A stretch of DNA of 64,000 nucleotides from an uncultured Butyricicoccus sp. (GTDB lineage: Bacteria > Bacillota > Clostridia > Oscillospirales > Butyricicoccaceae), in assembly GCA_900547195.1 (NCBI GenBank), contig URFQ01000002.1:26562-90561 (forward strand). The letters run 5' to 3'. Both the position numbers and the translations under genes were made by a program. Positions 50,156-59,248 of the stretch are shown piece after piece. The notes beneath the pieces are model-generated. The model had not been told where the DNA came from, ran no database searches, and saw only the letters and a program-made list of their open reading frames with translations. Every line of letters begins with the position of its first letter. Position 1 is the stretch's first letter.

Positions 50156-51099
50156 AAAAGGTTTTGGCAATCGGCGAGCTGCTGATTGATTTTGTACCCC
50201 AGCAGAAGGGCTGCGCTCTGAGCGAGGTCACGCATTTTGAGCGCGTCGCGGGCGGCGCGCCCGCCAACGTCGCGCTTGCGGCCAGCCGTCTCGGCGGCGA
50301 AAGCGTGATGGTCTCACAGGTCGGGATGGATGCGTTTGGGGACTATATCATCCATACGTTACAGGCAGGCGGCGTGGATACCCGGTACATTTTCCGCACC
50401 GCTAAGGCCAACACCGGCCTTGCGTTTGTGTCGCTCGACGCATCGGGCAACCGGGAGTTTTCCTTTTACCGCAACCCTTCGGCCGATCTGTTTCTGGACG
50501 AAGCGCAGCTCACGCCGGATATGTTTGCGGATGTGGGCGTGCTGCATTTCTGCTCGGTCGACCTGGTGGACCGGCCGGTCAAGCAAGCGCACCGCAAAGC
50601 CGTGCGGCTCGCGCAGGACGCGGGCGCGATCGTGTCTTTTGACCCCAACGTGCGCCTGCCGCTCTGGGACAGCCCGGAAAGCTGCCAAGCGGCCATCCGC
50701 GAATTTTTACCGTTTGCCGATCTGGTGAAGCTGTCGGACAACGAAATCGAGTTTGTCACCGGCCTTGCGGACGAGCGGGAAGCGGCCGGGAAACTGCTCG
50801 CCGGAGGCTGCGGGATGGTGCTCGTCACCAAGGGGCCGAACGGCGCTTCGGCCTACACGGCGCAGGCGGAAGCCCATGCGCCGGCGCAGCCCGCCAAGGT
50901 CGTGGATACGACCGGCGCGGGCGATTGCTTCGCCGGTTCGTTCCTCTATCAGCTCCTGCGGGACAATGTTTCCAGAGAGACGCTGGGCGCGCAGGACGCG
51001 GGCACGCTCGCGGGGTATCTGGATTACGCGGCGCGCTGCGCGGCGTTCACCTGCGCGCGGAAAGGCGCGTCCATGCCCGCGCGGGACGATGTGAAATGA
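50152..51099 (+). CDS. scrK: PfkB-family fructokinase
   Basis: 315 residues. GELLIDFVP at the N-terminus, GGAPANVALAASRLGG, GVDTRYIF, and the catalytic C-terminal DTTGAGDCFAGSF. Phosphorylates fructose released by ScrB to fructose-6-phosphate. ATGA overlap with the HAD gene; last gene of the operon. Confidence 0.9.
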   Translation: MKKVLAIGELLIDFVPQQKGCALSEVTHFERVAGGAPANVALAASRLGGESVMVSQVGMDAFGDYIIHTLQAGGVDTRYIFRTAKANTGLAFVSLDASGNREFSFYRNPSADLFLDEAQLTPDMFADVGVLHFCSVDLVDRPVKQAHRKAVRLAQDAGAIVSFDPNVRLPLWDSPESCQAAIREFLPFADLVKLSDNEIEFVTGLADEREAAGKLLAGGCGMVLVTKGPNGASAYTAQAEAHAPAQPAKVVDTTGAGDCFAGSFLYQLLRDNVSRETLGAQDAGTLAGYLDYAARCAAFTCARKGASMPARDDVK

Positions 51100-51103
51100 A
51101 AAT

Positions 51104-51145
51104 AAAAAAGGGAGCGTTGCAGATTCTGCAGCGCTCCCTTTTTTT
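51104..51145. terminator. Bidirectional terminator between scrK and spoVAEB
   Basis: AAAGGGAGCG and its complement around a stem with CTGCA, with A- and T-runs on both sides. Confidence 0.9.
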
Positions 51146-51506
51146 AAGATCCGGATTTGTCAGCGGGCTTGCAGAGGAGTGCGAACAGGCAGCCGAACAC
51201 AATCGCGGCCGCGATGCCGCCTGCAGCGCCGGTCACGCCGCCCGTGAACACACCCAGCAGGCCGTGCTCGGCGATGCCTTTCGCCACGCCCTTGGCGAGC
51301 GAGTAGCCAAACCCGAGCAGCGGGACGGTTGCGCCCGCGCCGCCCCAGTCGACCAACGGCTGGTACAGCCCCAGGCCGGTCAGGATCACGCCCAGCACCA
51401 CATAACTCACCAGGATGCGCGCCGGGGTCAGTTTGGTCTTATCGATTAAAATCTGCGATAGGGCGCAAATTATACCACCTGTAATAAATGCCTGCAAATA
51501 ATGCAT
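51144..51506 (-). CDS. spoVAE: Stage V sporulation protein AE (SpoVAEB type)
   Basis: 120 residues with four hydrophobic segments, pattern AFITGGIICALSQILIDKTKLTPARILVSYVVLGVILTGLGLYQPLVDWGGAGATVPLLGFG, the SpoVAEB signature. Part of the spore membrane channel for dipicolinic acid. Lies four bases downstream of spoVAD. spoVAC, usually the partner, is not adjacent. Confidence 0.93.
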   Translation of the reverse strand: MHYLQAFITGGIICALSQILIDKTKLTPARILVSYVVLGVILTGLGLYQPLVDWGGAGATVPLLGFGYSLAKGVAKGIAEHGLLGVFTGGVTGAAGGIAAAIVFGCLFALLCKPADKSGS

Positions 51507-51510
51507 ATTG

Positions 51511-52521
51511 TTAATTCCTCCGTTCGATTACAACCGCATGGCAAATGCCCGCGATCGGCTGGCCCTGCTGGATGGAGGTCGGGCTCATGAGCGCGCCCGT
51601 GCCTGCGAATACGAGCCGCTTTGGCTTTCCGGCCTGCATATCGCGCAGCAGTTTGCCGCATAATACAACCGCAGAACAGCCGCAGCCCGATCCGCCGGCA
51701 TGCACATCCTGGTCGTCCCCATACAGCATGGAGCCGCAGTCCGAGTAGACGGGCGTGATGTCCACACCGTCCTGTTCAAACAACCGCACCAGCAGGCTCG
51801 CGCCCACATCCGCGAGGTCGCCGGTAAAAATTCCGTCGAAATCGCGCGGATGTGCGCCCAAATCGGTGAGCAAAGTGTTGATGGTGTGGTAGGCAGCGGG
51901 CGCCATCGCGGCGCCCATATTATTTGCGTCCTTCACACCCATGTCTACCATCTGGCCGATGATTGCGTGCGTGATGACGAGGTCTCCCGGGCAGCGGTCG
52001 AGCACGGCAGCACCCGAGGCGGTGGCCGTCCACTGGGCGGTGGGCGGGCGCTGCCCGCCGTAGGCGAGCGGGAAACGGTACTGCCGCTCGGCCGAGCAGA
52101 AGTGTGAGGACGCCGTGACGGCTAGCCGGTCGGCGCAGCCGCCGTCGAGCAGGCAGGAGCCGGCCGCCAGCCCTTCCGCCATGGTGGAGCATGCGCCGTA
52201 TAGGCCCAGAAACGGGACATTGGACTGCACGGATGCAAACGCGGAGCCGATGCACTGGTTCAAAAGGTCGCCTGCCAGGATCATCTGCAAATCGTCCATC
52301 CGGTAACACGCTTTTTTGACCGCGGTTTCAATGGCAAGCTGCTGCATTTTGCTTTCGGCAAGCTCCCAGCTTTTCTGGCCAAAATGGGAATCGCTGCTGA
52401 CAACGTCAAAGGTGCCGGACAGCGGCCCGCTGTCCTCTTTCGTACCGACCACCGAGGCATACCCGCGGATTGCCGGCGGATTGTCAAAGCGCAGGGTGCG
52501 CTGTCCGATGCGCTGCGCCAT
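51511..52521 (-). CDS. spoVAD: Stage V sporulation protein AD
   Basis: 336 residues with a thiolase-like fold; conserved GDLLNQCIGSAFA, LYGACSTMAEGL (family Cys), SSHFCSAERQYRFPLEYG-type motif (here LAYGGQRPPTAQWTATASGA), and SDCGSMLYGDDQDVHAGGSGCGCSA. Binds dipicolinic acid in the spore. GGAGGAT before the ATG at 52521; the frame to 52701 upstream is leader. Confidence 0.94.
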   Translation of the reverse strand: MAQRIGQRTLRFDNPPAIRGYASVVGTKEDSGPLSGTFDVVSSDSHFGQKSWELAESKMQQLAIETAVKKACYRMDDLQMILAGDLLNQCIGSAFASVQSNVPFLGLYGACSTMAEGLAAGSCLLDGGCADRLAVTASSHFCSAERQYRFPLAYGGQRPPTAQWTATASGAAVLDRCPGDLVITHAIIGQMVDMGVKDANNMGAAMAPAAYHTINTLLTDLGAHPRDFDGIFTGDLADVGASLLVRLFEQDGVDITPVYSDCGSMLYGDDQDVHAGGSGCGCSAVVLCGKLLRDMQAGKPKRLVFAGTGALMSPTSIQQGQPIAGICHAVVIERRN

Positions 52522-52555
52522 AGGATCATCCTCCTTCAAAACCCTGTTTTGCAGG

Positions 52556-52585
52556 TAGCGTGCGCGGAAAGCGGACATTTTATGC
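52556..52585 (-). promoter_or_regulatory. Possible sigma-G promoter of spoVAD
   Basis: On the minus strand GCATA (full match to the -35 pattern), about 18 bases, CACGCTA (5 of 7 of the -10 pattern CATWHTA). The start would be about 30 bases before the ATG. spoVA genes are sigma-G controlled in Bacillus. Confidence 0.35.
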
Positions 52586-52686
52586 ACCGGTTTGCTGCGC
52601 GGGCCTTTGGCCCCGGCGCCGCAAAAAAAATTACCGATGACGCAAAATACCATCAGGAAAAAGAAAAACGTGTGCTTTTGGGCAGC

Positions 52687-52722
52687 AAAAACCCCGGGCA
52701 ATGGTATCCCCGGGGCTTTTTT
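52687..52722 (-). terminator. Terminator of nagB
   Basis: Stem CCCCGGG / CCCGGGG around a nine-base loop; T-run on the minus strand after it. Confidence 0.85.
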
Positions 52723-52745
52723 GCCGTCTGCCGGCGGCTGTTCGG

Positions 52746-53477
52746 TTAATCCCGCAGCAGCGAGCGGGCGGCTTCGTCCGCCACGATCGTTACGTCGTTG
52801 TGCATCTGCAAAATCGAAGCCGGCACGGCAGGGGTGATCTTGCCATACAGCGCGTCGTGCAGGGCCTGCGCCTTGCTCTCCCCACTGACCAGGACGACAA
52901 TCTTACGCGCCTGCATGATGGTCTTGATGCCCATCGTGTATGCCTGGCGCGGCACGTCCTCGCGGCGCTCAAAAAAGCGCTGGTTGGCTTCAATGGTGCT
53001 CTCTGCCAGATCGACACAGTGGGTCTCGCTTTCAAAGGCCGCGCCCGGTTCGTTGAAGCCGATGTGGCCATTGCCGCCCATGCCGAGCAGCTGCATATCA
53101 ATCCCGCCTACCCGGGCGATAATCGCGTTATAAGCGCGGCAGCCTTCGTCCGGGTCCGCGGCCAGGCCGTCCGGCACAAAGGTGCGCGCCTTGTCGATGT
53201 TGACATGGTCAAACAAGTGCGTGTTCATGAGATAGCGGTAGCTCTGCTCATTGTCCGGGGCAAGGCCGCGGTATTCGTCCAGATTAACGGTGGTTACCCG
53301 GGAAAAATCCAGGTCGCCCTTTTCATACCACTTCACCAGCTGCTCGTAGGTGCCCACCGGCGACGAGCCGGTCGCCAGGCCGAGCACGCAGTCCGGCTTC
53401 ATAATGACCTGCGCCGACAGGATGTTCGCCGCTTTCCGGCTCATATCCGCATAATCCTTCGCTTTGTAAATAACCAT
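52746..53477 (-). CDS. nagB: Glucosamine-6-phosphate deaminase
   Basis: About 243 residues. LGLATGSSPVGTYEQLV, VNLDEYRGL (base Asp), GMGGNGHIGFNEPG (His) and ESTIEANQRFF. Converts glucosamine-6-phosphate to fructose-6-phosphate and ammonia. Start ATG at 53477 after GGAGA. Divergent from the nan operon, whose product GlcNAc-6-P it processes after NagA. Confidence 0.95.
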   Translation of the reverse strand: MVIYKAKDYADMSRKAANILSAQVIMKPDCVLGLATGSSPVGTYEQLVKWYEKGDLDFSRVTTVNLDEYRGLAPDNEQSYRYLMNTHLFDHVNIDKARTFVPDGLAADPDEGCRAYNAIIARVGGIDMQLLGMGGNGHIGFNEPGAAFESETHCVDLAESTIEANQRFFERREDVPRQAYTMGIKTIMQARKIVVLVSGESKAQALHDALYGKITPAVPASILQMHNDVTIVADEAARSLLRD

Positions 53478-53695
53478 TGCTGTTCTCCTTCTTTCCTGCA
53501 CAAAAATTGCGGTTTCGTGGATTGTTTCCGCCTTTTAGTATAGCCATATGGATTGGAATTGCAACATCCCGGGAAAAGGTAGAAAGAGACGTCAGGATAT
53601 TATGCAAATTATCCAAAAAAAGTTTTCCAAATCCGGCATTTAAAGCGGGCATGTTGAGAAAACTTCTAAAGTACTTTCAGAACGGCCCGAAAGCC

Positions 53696-53723
53696 TTGAA
53701 ACTCATTTCATAAAAGTTATACT
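53696..53723 (+). promoter_or_regulatory. Promoter of the nan operon
   Basis: TTGAAA, 16 bases, TATACT, about 24 bases before AGGAGGCAAG. The rest of the 275-base gap to nagB is AT-rich and holds no gene. Confidence 0.6.
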
Positions 53724-53752
53724 GAAACCATCAACCGAGGAGGCAAGCGAGG

Positions 53753-54442
53753 ATGAATGAAACCATCAACAAACTGAAAGGCAGACTGGTCGTATCCTGT
53801 CAGGCCCTGCCGCATGAACCGCTGCATTCTTCTTTTATCATGGGGCGGATGGCGCTGGCTGCCAAAGAGGGCGGCGCCGCCGGCATCCGCGCCAACACAA
53901 AGGAGGATATCCGGGAAATCCAGTCCCAGGTCGGGCTGCCGGTGATCGGGATCGTCAAGCGCGATTACGAGGGCAGCAGCGTGTACATCACGCCCACCCT
54001 GCGCGAGGTCGAGGAACTGATGGAGGTGAAACCGGAGATCATCGCCATGGACGCAACCGGCCGGCCGCGTCCCGGCGGGGTGACGCTGGACAATTTCTTC
54101 CGTGAGCTCAAGCAGAAATATCCGGAGCAATTGTGGATGGCCGACTGCTCGACCGTGGAGGAAGCCCTGCACGCCGACGCGCTGGGGTTTGATTTCATCG
54201 GCACAACCATGGTCGGCTATACCGAGGAAAGCAAAGGGATGCATATTGAAGCGGATGATTTTTCCATCCTGCGCCAAATCGTTGCAAAGGCCAAGCATCC
54301 GGTGATTGCGGAAGGCAATATCAACACTCCGGAAAAGGCAAAGCGCGTCATAGAACTCGGCGCGTTCAGCGTGGTGGTGGGCTCGATCATTACCCGGCCG
54401 CAGCTGATCACCAAATCGTTCGTACAGGCATTATCGGACTGA
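53753..54442 (+). CDS. nanE: N-acetylmannosamine-6-phosphate 2-epimerase
   Basis: 229 residues with a TIM-barrel pattern: KGRLVVSCQALPHEPLH, GIRANTKEDIREI, GIVKRDY, DATGRPRP and IAEGNINTPEKAKRVIELGAFSVVVGSIITRP. Converts ManNAc-6-P to GlcNAc-6-P. First gene of the sialic-acid operon; AGGAGG nearby. Confidence 0.95.
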   Translation: MNETINKLKGRLVVSCQALPHEPLHSSFIMGRMALAAKEGGAAGIRANTKEDIREIQSQVGLPVIGIVKRDYEGSSVYITPTLREVEELMEVKPEIIAMDATGRPRPGGVTLDNFFRELKQKYPEQLWMADCSTVEEALHADALGFDFIGTTMVGYTEESKGMHIEADDFSILRQIVAKAKHPVIAEGNINTPEKAKRVIELGAFSVVVGSIITRPQLITKSFVQALSD

Positions 54443-54456
54443 AAAGGAGAAGGAAC

Positions 54457-55377
54457 ATGAGAAATCTGGACAAGTACAAGGGCGTTATCCCGGCATTCTA
54501 TGCATGCTACGACAAGGAGGGCAATATCAGCCCCGAGGGCGTACAGGCGCTGACCAAATACTTTGTCGCAAAGGGCGTCAAGGGCGTATATGTGGGCGGC
54601 TCTTCGGGCGAATGCATTTATCAGAGCGTGGAGGACCGCAAGATCACGCTGGAGAACGTCATGAAGGCGGCCGAAGGCAAGCTGACCGTCATTGCGCACG
54701 TGGCGTGCAACAACACAAAGGACAGCGTGGAGCTGGCAAAGCATGCGGAAAGCCTTGGCGTAGACGCCATCGCGGCCATCCCGCCGATCTACTTCCACCT
54801 GCCCGAGTACGCGATTGCAAAGTATTGGAACGACATCAGCGCAGCGGCCCCGAACACGGATTTTGTCATTTACAACATCCCGCAGCTGGCCGGCGTGGCG
54901 CTGACCATGAGCCTGTTCGCCGAAATGCGTAAGAACCCGCGCGTCATCGGCGTAAAGAACTCGTCCATGCCCGTGCAGGACATCCAGATGTTCAAGCAGG
55001 CCGCCGGCGAGGACTATATTATCTTCAACGGCCCCGACGAGCAGTTCATGAGCGGCCGCGTCATCGGCGCGGAAGGCGCGATTGGCGGCACCTACGGCGT
55101 GATGCCCGAGTTGTTCCTCAAGCTGGACGAGTGTGTGAAAGCCGGCGACATGGACAAGGCGCGTGAAATCCAGTACGCCGTGGATGCGGTCATTTATAAG
55201 ATGTGCTCGGCGCACGGCAATATGTACGGCGTCATCAAGGCCATTTTGAAAAAGAATGAAGGCCTGGAGCTTGGCGGCGTCCGCGAGCCGCTGCCGTCCC
55301 TGACCGACGGCGACATGGCCGTTGTAGAAGAGGCGGCAAAGATGATCTGCGACGCGAAGGCGGCTTATTTGGCATAA
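54457..55377 (+). CDS. nanA: N-acetylneuraminate lyase
   Basis: 306 residues. GGSSGE (48-52), Tyr139 in IYNIPQ, and Schiff-base Lys167 in GVKNSS match NanA of E. coli (Tyr137, Lys165). Splits sialic acid into pyruvate and N-acetylmannosamine. 14 bases after nanE. Confidence 0.95.
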   Translation: MRNLDKYKGVIPAFYACYDKEGNISPEGVQALTKYFVAKGVKGVYVGGSSGECIYQSVEDRKITLENVMKAAEGKLTVIAHVACNNTKDSVELAKHAESLGVDAIAAIPPIYFHLPEYAIAKYWNDISAAAPNTDFVIYNIPQLAGVALTMSLFAEMRKNPRVIGVKNSSMPVQDIQMFKQAAGEDYIIFNGPDEQFMSGRVIGAEGAIGGTYGVMPELFLKLDECVKAGDMDKAREIQYAVDAVIYKMCSAHGNMYGVIKAILKKNEGLELGGVREPLPSLTDGDMAVVEEAAKMICDAKAAYLA

Positions 55378-55407
55378 TCGGTGTCAAATGGAGAGAGGAG
55401 AAAAGAT

Positions 55408-56919
55408 ATGCAGGGTTTTACCAAAATTGACCTCGTAATCCTTGTCATTTACCTTGCGGCAGTCCTGTTTGCTGGGCTTCATTTTGCGAAGAAGGAAATG
55501 AAGGGCAAGGAATATTTTAAAAGCGACGGCACCGTGCCGTGGTGGGTCACGTCGGTGTCCATCTTCGCAACCCTTTTGAGCCCGATTTCATTTCTGTCCC
55601 TTGCGGGCAACTCCTATGCGGGCACATGGATTATGTGGTTTGCCCAGCTCGGCATGCTGCTGGCCATTCCGCTGACCATTAAGTTTTTCCTGCCGGTTTA
55701 CAGCAGCCTGGGCATTGATACGGCGTATCATTATCTGGAGCTGCGCTTCCAGAGCAAGGGCCTGCGCGTGCTCGGCGCGGTCATGTTCATCATCTATCAG
55801 GTGGGCCGTATGTCCATCATCATGTACCTGCCGTGCATGGTGCTCGGCAACCTCACCGGGATCAGCGTCAACCTGCTGATCGTCATCATGGGCGTGATCG
55901 CCATCATTTACTCGTATACCGGCGGCCTGAAATCCGTCCTGTGGACCGATTTCATCCAGGGTTCGGTCCTGCTCATCGGAGTAACCTGCGGCCTGGTCTT
56001 CCTGCTCGCCCACATCGACGGCGGTCTCGGCGCAATTTTCCAGGAGTTCACCGCCGGGCACAAGTTCCTCGCGGTCGACCAGCCGATTTTTAACCCCAAC
56101 ATCCTGAAGGACAGCGTATTCCTGCTGATCGTCGGCGCGGGCTTCAATACCATGGGGTCTTATGTGTCCAGCCAAGACATTGTGCAGCGCTTTACCACCA
56201 CGACCGACACCAGAAAGCTCAATAAGATGATGCTTGCAAACGGCGGCCTGTCCATCTTCATCGCGACCGTATTCTATTTGATCGGCACCGGCCTGTATGT
56301 ATTCTATCAGGTGCAGGGCAACCCGCTCCCGCCCGCAGCCCAGCAGGATCAGATTTTCGCTTCGTGGATCGCGTTTGAGCTGCCGGTCGGCGTTACCGGC
56401 CTGCTGCTTGCGGCCATCTATGCAGCCGCACAGTCCACCCTGTCCACCGGCCTCAACTCGGTTGCGGCGAGCTGGACGCTCGATATCCAGGCGCGCCTGA
56501 CCAAAAAGGAGCTGAGCATGGAAAAGCAGACCAAGATCGGACAGTATGTCTCCCTGATTGTCGGCATCTTCTCGATCGTGGTTGCCATCGTGCTCGCCAA
56601 CGGCGGCGTCAAGAGCGCTTACGAATGGTTTAACGGTTTCATGGGCCTGGTGCTCGGCATTCTGATCGGCACCTTTATCCTCGGCGCGTTCACCAAGGTG
56701 GCAAATACCTTCGGCGCAACGCTGGCCTTTATCGCCGCATCGGCAGTCATGGTTGGCATCAAGTATTTTGCACCGGCCGGCGCGGTTTCCATCTGGTCCT
56801 ACTCGATTATTTCCATCGCGGTTTCGCTCGTGGTCGGCATTCCGGCAAGTATGATCTGGCGGAGCGTCAAGGGCGACCATTCCAAGCCCGCTCCCCATAC
56901 AACCATTTACCGCGATTGA
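55408..56919 (+). CDS. Sodium:solute symporter, probable sialic acid transporter
   Basis: 503 residues, 13 or so membrane segments of the SSS family: ATLLSPISFLSLAGNSYAGTW (sodium site region), YSYTGGLKSVLWTDFIQG, SSQDIVQRFTTTTDTRKLNKMM, AAQSTLSTGLNSVAASWTLDI. Location between nanA and nanQ-type genes indicates sialic acid uptake, as for known SSS-type NanT. Start at 55408 after GAGGAG. Distinct from the symporter at 23781. Confidence 0.88.
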   Translation: MQGFTKIDLVILVIYLAAVLFAGLHFAKKEMKGKEYFKSDGTVPWWVTSVSIFATLLSPISFLSLAGNSYAGTWIMWFAQLGMLLAIPLTIKFFLPVYSSLGIDTAYHYLELRFQSKGLRVLGAVMFIIYQVGRMSIIMYLPCMVLGNLTGISVNLLIVIMGVIAIIYSYTGGLKSVLWTDFIQGSVLLIGVTCGLVFLLAHIDGGLGAIFQEFTAGHKFLAVDQPIFNPNILKDSVFLLIVGAGFNTMGSYVSSQDIVQRFTTTTDTRKLNKMMLANGGLSIFIATVFYLIGTGLYVFYQVQGNPLPPAAQQDQIFASWIAFELPVGVTGLLLAAIYAAAQSTLSTGLNSVAASWTLDIQARLTKKELSMEKQTKIGQYVSLIVGIFSIVVAIVLANGGVKSAYEWFNGFMGLVLGILIGTFILGAFTKVANTFGATLAFIAASAVMVGIKYFAPAGAVSIWSYSIISIAVSLVVGIPASMIWRSVKGDHSKPAPHTTIYRD

Positions 56920-56937
56920 CCAAAGGAGGGTCTGGGT

Positions 56938-57387
56938 ATGATTTTTGGAAACCTTCAGAACCTGGGCGAGTATCCGTTTCTGGACGCACAGATCCGGGAA
57001 TGCTTTGCCTATGCCGAGGCGCACGACCTCATGGGCTTTGAAAAGGGCAGCCATGCCATCGACGGAGAGCGCCTGTTCGTCAACATTGTCGAATACACGA
57101 CCACGACACCCGAAAACCGCTTCTGGGAAGCGCATCGCGACTATCTGGATCTGCATCTGATGCTGCACGGCGCCGAGCAAATCGACCTGAACTTTATCCA
57201 GAACATGGAGCAGAAGGAGTATGTCCCGCAGGACGACTTCCTGCCCATGGATGGGGAGAAGAACAGCGCGGTGGTCCTGCGGGACGGCGACTTCCTGGTC
57301 TGCTACCCGTCTGATGGGCACCGCACAGCGGTCGCGGTGGGGGAACCGGCCGCTATCAAGAAGGCCATTTTCAAAATCCGCATCTGA
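56938..57387 (+). CDS. YhcH/YjgK/YiaL-family protein (NanQ-like)
   Basis: 149 residues, beta-sandwich: MIFGNLQNLGEYPFLD, ERLFVNIVEYTT, FWEAHRDYLDLHLMLHGAEQID (His), GDFLVCYPSDGHRTAVAVGEPAAIKKAIFKI (His). Homologues in nan operons act as sialic acid anomerases or mutarotases. AAAGGAGG before the ATG. Confidence 0.88.
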   Translation: MIFGNLQNLGEYPFLDAQIRECFAYAEAHDLMGFEKGSHAIDGERLFVNIVEYTTTTPENRFWEAHRDYLDLHLMLHGAEQIDLNFIQNMEQKEYVPQDDFLPMDGEKNSAVVLRDGDFLVCYPSDGHRTAVAVGEPAAIKKAIFKIRI

Positions 57388-57498
57388 TACCATCGCAGGA
57401 CACGGAGGCGAACGGGATGAGGCAACGCCTTTACTCCGGTTCGCCTCTTATGTTATCATAGAAAAATAAATTGCAGCATGCCGTGCGGAGGAGCAACT

Positions 57499-58386
57499 AT
57501 GAAAAAATATATCAGCATCGACATTGGCGGGACCGCCATCAAGTATGGCGTCGTCTCGGAAGATGCGGCGGTTTTGAGCCGCGGGGAAATGCCGACCGAA
57601 GCGCAGAAGGGCGGCCCGGCGATTCTGGAAAAGGTGACCGGGCTTGTCGGCCGGGCCTGCGGTGAAGAGGAAATCAGCGGCATCTGTATCTCCACCGCAG
57701 GCATGGTTGACCCTGCGCGGGGTGAAGTATTTTATTCCGCGCCGCTGATCCCGCGGTATGCGGGCACGAACTACAAGGAAACGCTGGAGGGCCGGTTTGG
57801 GATCCCGTGCGAGGTGGAAAACGACGTGAACTGCGCGGGCCTCGCCGAATTCATTTCCGGCGCCGGGCAGGGCAGCCGGAGCATGGTCATGCTCACCGTG
57901 GGCACGGGCATCGGCGGCTGCATCATCCTCGGCGGGCAGGTGCTGCACGGCTTCGGCAACAGCGCCTGCGAGGTCGGGTATATGCATATGCGGGGCAGCG
58001 ATTTCCAGACGCTCGGCGCAGCATCCAGCCTGACCGAAAAGGTTGCGGCGGGCAAGGGGGAACCCAAAGAGCTTTGGAGCGGCCTGCGCATTTTTTCCGA
58101 AGCCAGAAGAGGCGATGCGCTCTGCCGCCGCGCCATCGACGAGATGGTTTATGTGCTCGGGGAGGGGATTGCAAACATTTGCTATGTGCTCGACCCTGAG
58201 ACGGTGGTGCTGGGCGGCGGGATTATGGCTGAGGAGGAATACCTGCGCGGCCGGCTGGAGACTGCGGTGCGCATGTACCTCATTGACAGCATTGCCTCCC
58301 ATGTGAAGCTTTCTTTTGCCAAACATCGGAACGATGCAGGCATGCTGGGCGCGTTTTATCACTTTATGCAGCGCCATCGTGCCTGA
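57499..58386 (+). CDS. nanK: ROK-family N-acetylmannosamine kinase
   Basis: 295 residues. ATP motif IDIGGTAIKYGV, catalytic Asp in VENDVNCAGLAE, GTGIGGCII and DPETVVLGGGI. Should phosphorylate ManNAc for NanE. The usual ROK zinc motif (CxCGxxGC) is absent; only EVGYMHMRGSDFQTLGAASSL is at its place, as in some Firmicute sugar kinases. Start at 57499 after GGAGGAG. Confidence 0.85.
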   Translation: MKKYISIDIGGTAIKYGVVSEDAAVLSRGEMPTEAQKGGPAILEKVTGLVGRACGEEEISGICISTAGMVDPARGEVFYSAPLIPRYAGTNYKETLEGRFGIPCEVENDVNCAGLAEFISGAGQGSRSMVMLTVGTGIGGCIILGGQVLHGFGNSACEVGYMHMRGSDFQTLGAASSLTEKVAAGKGEPKELWSGLRIFSEARRGDALCRRAIDEMVYVLGEGIANICYVLDPETVVLGGGIMAEEEYLRGRLETAVRMYLIDSIASHVKLSFAKHRNDAGMLGAFYHFMQRHRA

Positions 58387-58399
58387 AAGGAGCGGACGG

Positions 58400-59248
58400 A
58401 TGGAGTACTATGTCAAATCGGTGGTGCCGATTATCAAGATGAATTATGAGAAGTTCACGACCGTGGAAAAAAGCATCGCCGATTTTTTCATACAGAACCA
58501 CGAGCGGGTCGACCTGTCCTCCAAGGCGATGGCCGACCGCCTGTATGTTTCCGAAGCGTCGCTCTCCCGCTTTGCGCAGAAATGCGGCTATCGCGGCTAC
58601 CGGGAGTTTGTCTATCAATATGAAATGACCTTTGTCGAAAACCGGGAATCCATGACCGGAAACACCCGGATGATCCTGAACGCCTACCAGGAACTGCTGA
58701 ACAAAACGTACAGCCTGATCGACGAAGAGCAGATTGCCCGCATTGGGAAATATCTGGGTCAGGCGGAGCGTGTGACCGTCTGCGGGCGCGGCAGTTCGGG
58801 CTATGCGGCCGCAGAGATGGAGCTGCGGTTTATGCGCATTGGCGTCAATATCGATTCCATCCAGGACAGCGACCGGATGCGCATGCAGGCGGTCTTTCAG
58901 GACAAGCGCAGCCTGGTGTTCGGCATCAGTGTCAGCGGCGAGACCGAGCCGGTGCTGTATCTGCTGCGGGAGGCGCGCCGGCGCGGCGCAAAAACCGTGC
59001 TGATCACCGCTGAATCACCCGAACGGTTTCGGGAAATCTGTACAGAGGTGCTGCGCATGCCCTCGCTGCGGTATCTCAATCAGGGCAACGTGATTTCCCC
59101 GCAGTTTCCAATCCTGCTCATGCTGGACATCCTGTATTCCTATTATGCCGCGCAGGACAAGGGGAAAAAGGAACTTCTGCATGACGATACCCTGCGCGCG
59201 CTGGACGAGGGCAAGGCAAAGCGCCGGATCAAAGGAGCAAGCGAATGA
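58400..59248 (+). CDS. MurR/RpiR-family regulator
   Basis: 282 residues. N-terminal RpiR HTH (TTVEKSIADFFIQNHERVDLSSKAMADRLYVSEASLSRFAQKCGYRGYREF) and a C-terminal SIS sugar-phosphate domain (RVTVCGRGSSGYAAAEMELRFMRIG; FGISVSGETEPVLYLLREARRRGAKTVLIT). Likely senses ManNAc-6-P or GlcNAc-6-P and controls the nan/nag genes. Start at 58400 with GAAAGGAG; overlaps nagA by four bases. Confidence 0.9.
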   Translation: MEYYVKSVVPIIKMNYEKFTTVEKSIADFFIQNHERVDLSSKAMADRLYVSEASLSRFAQKCGYRGYREFVYQYEMTFVENRESMTGNTRMILNAYQELLNKTYSLIDEEQIARIGKYLGQAERVTVCGRGSSGYAAAEMELRFMRIGVNIDSIQDSDRMRMQAVFQDKRSLVFGISVSGETEPVLYLLREARRRGAKTVLITAESPERFREICTEVLRMPSLRYLNQGNVISPQFPILLMLDILYSYYAAQDKGKKELLHDDTLRALDEGKAKRRIKGASE

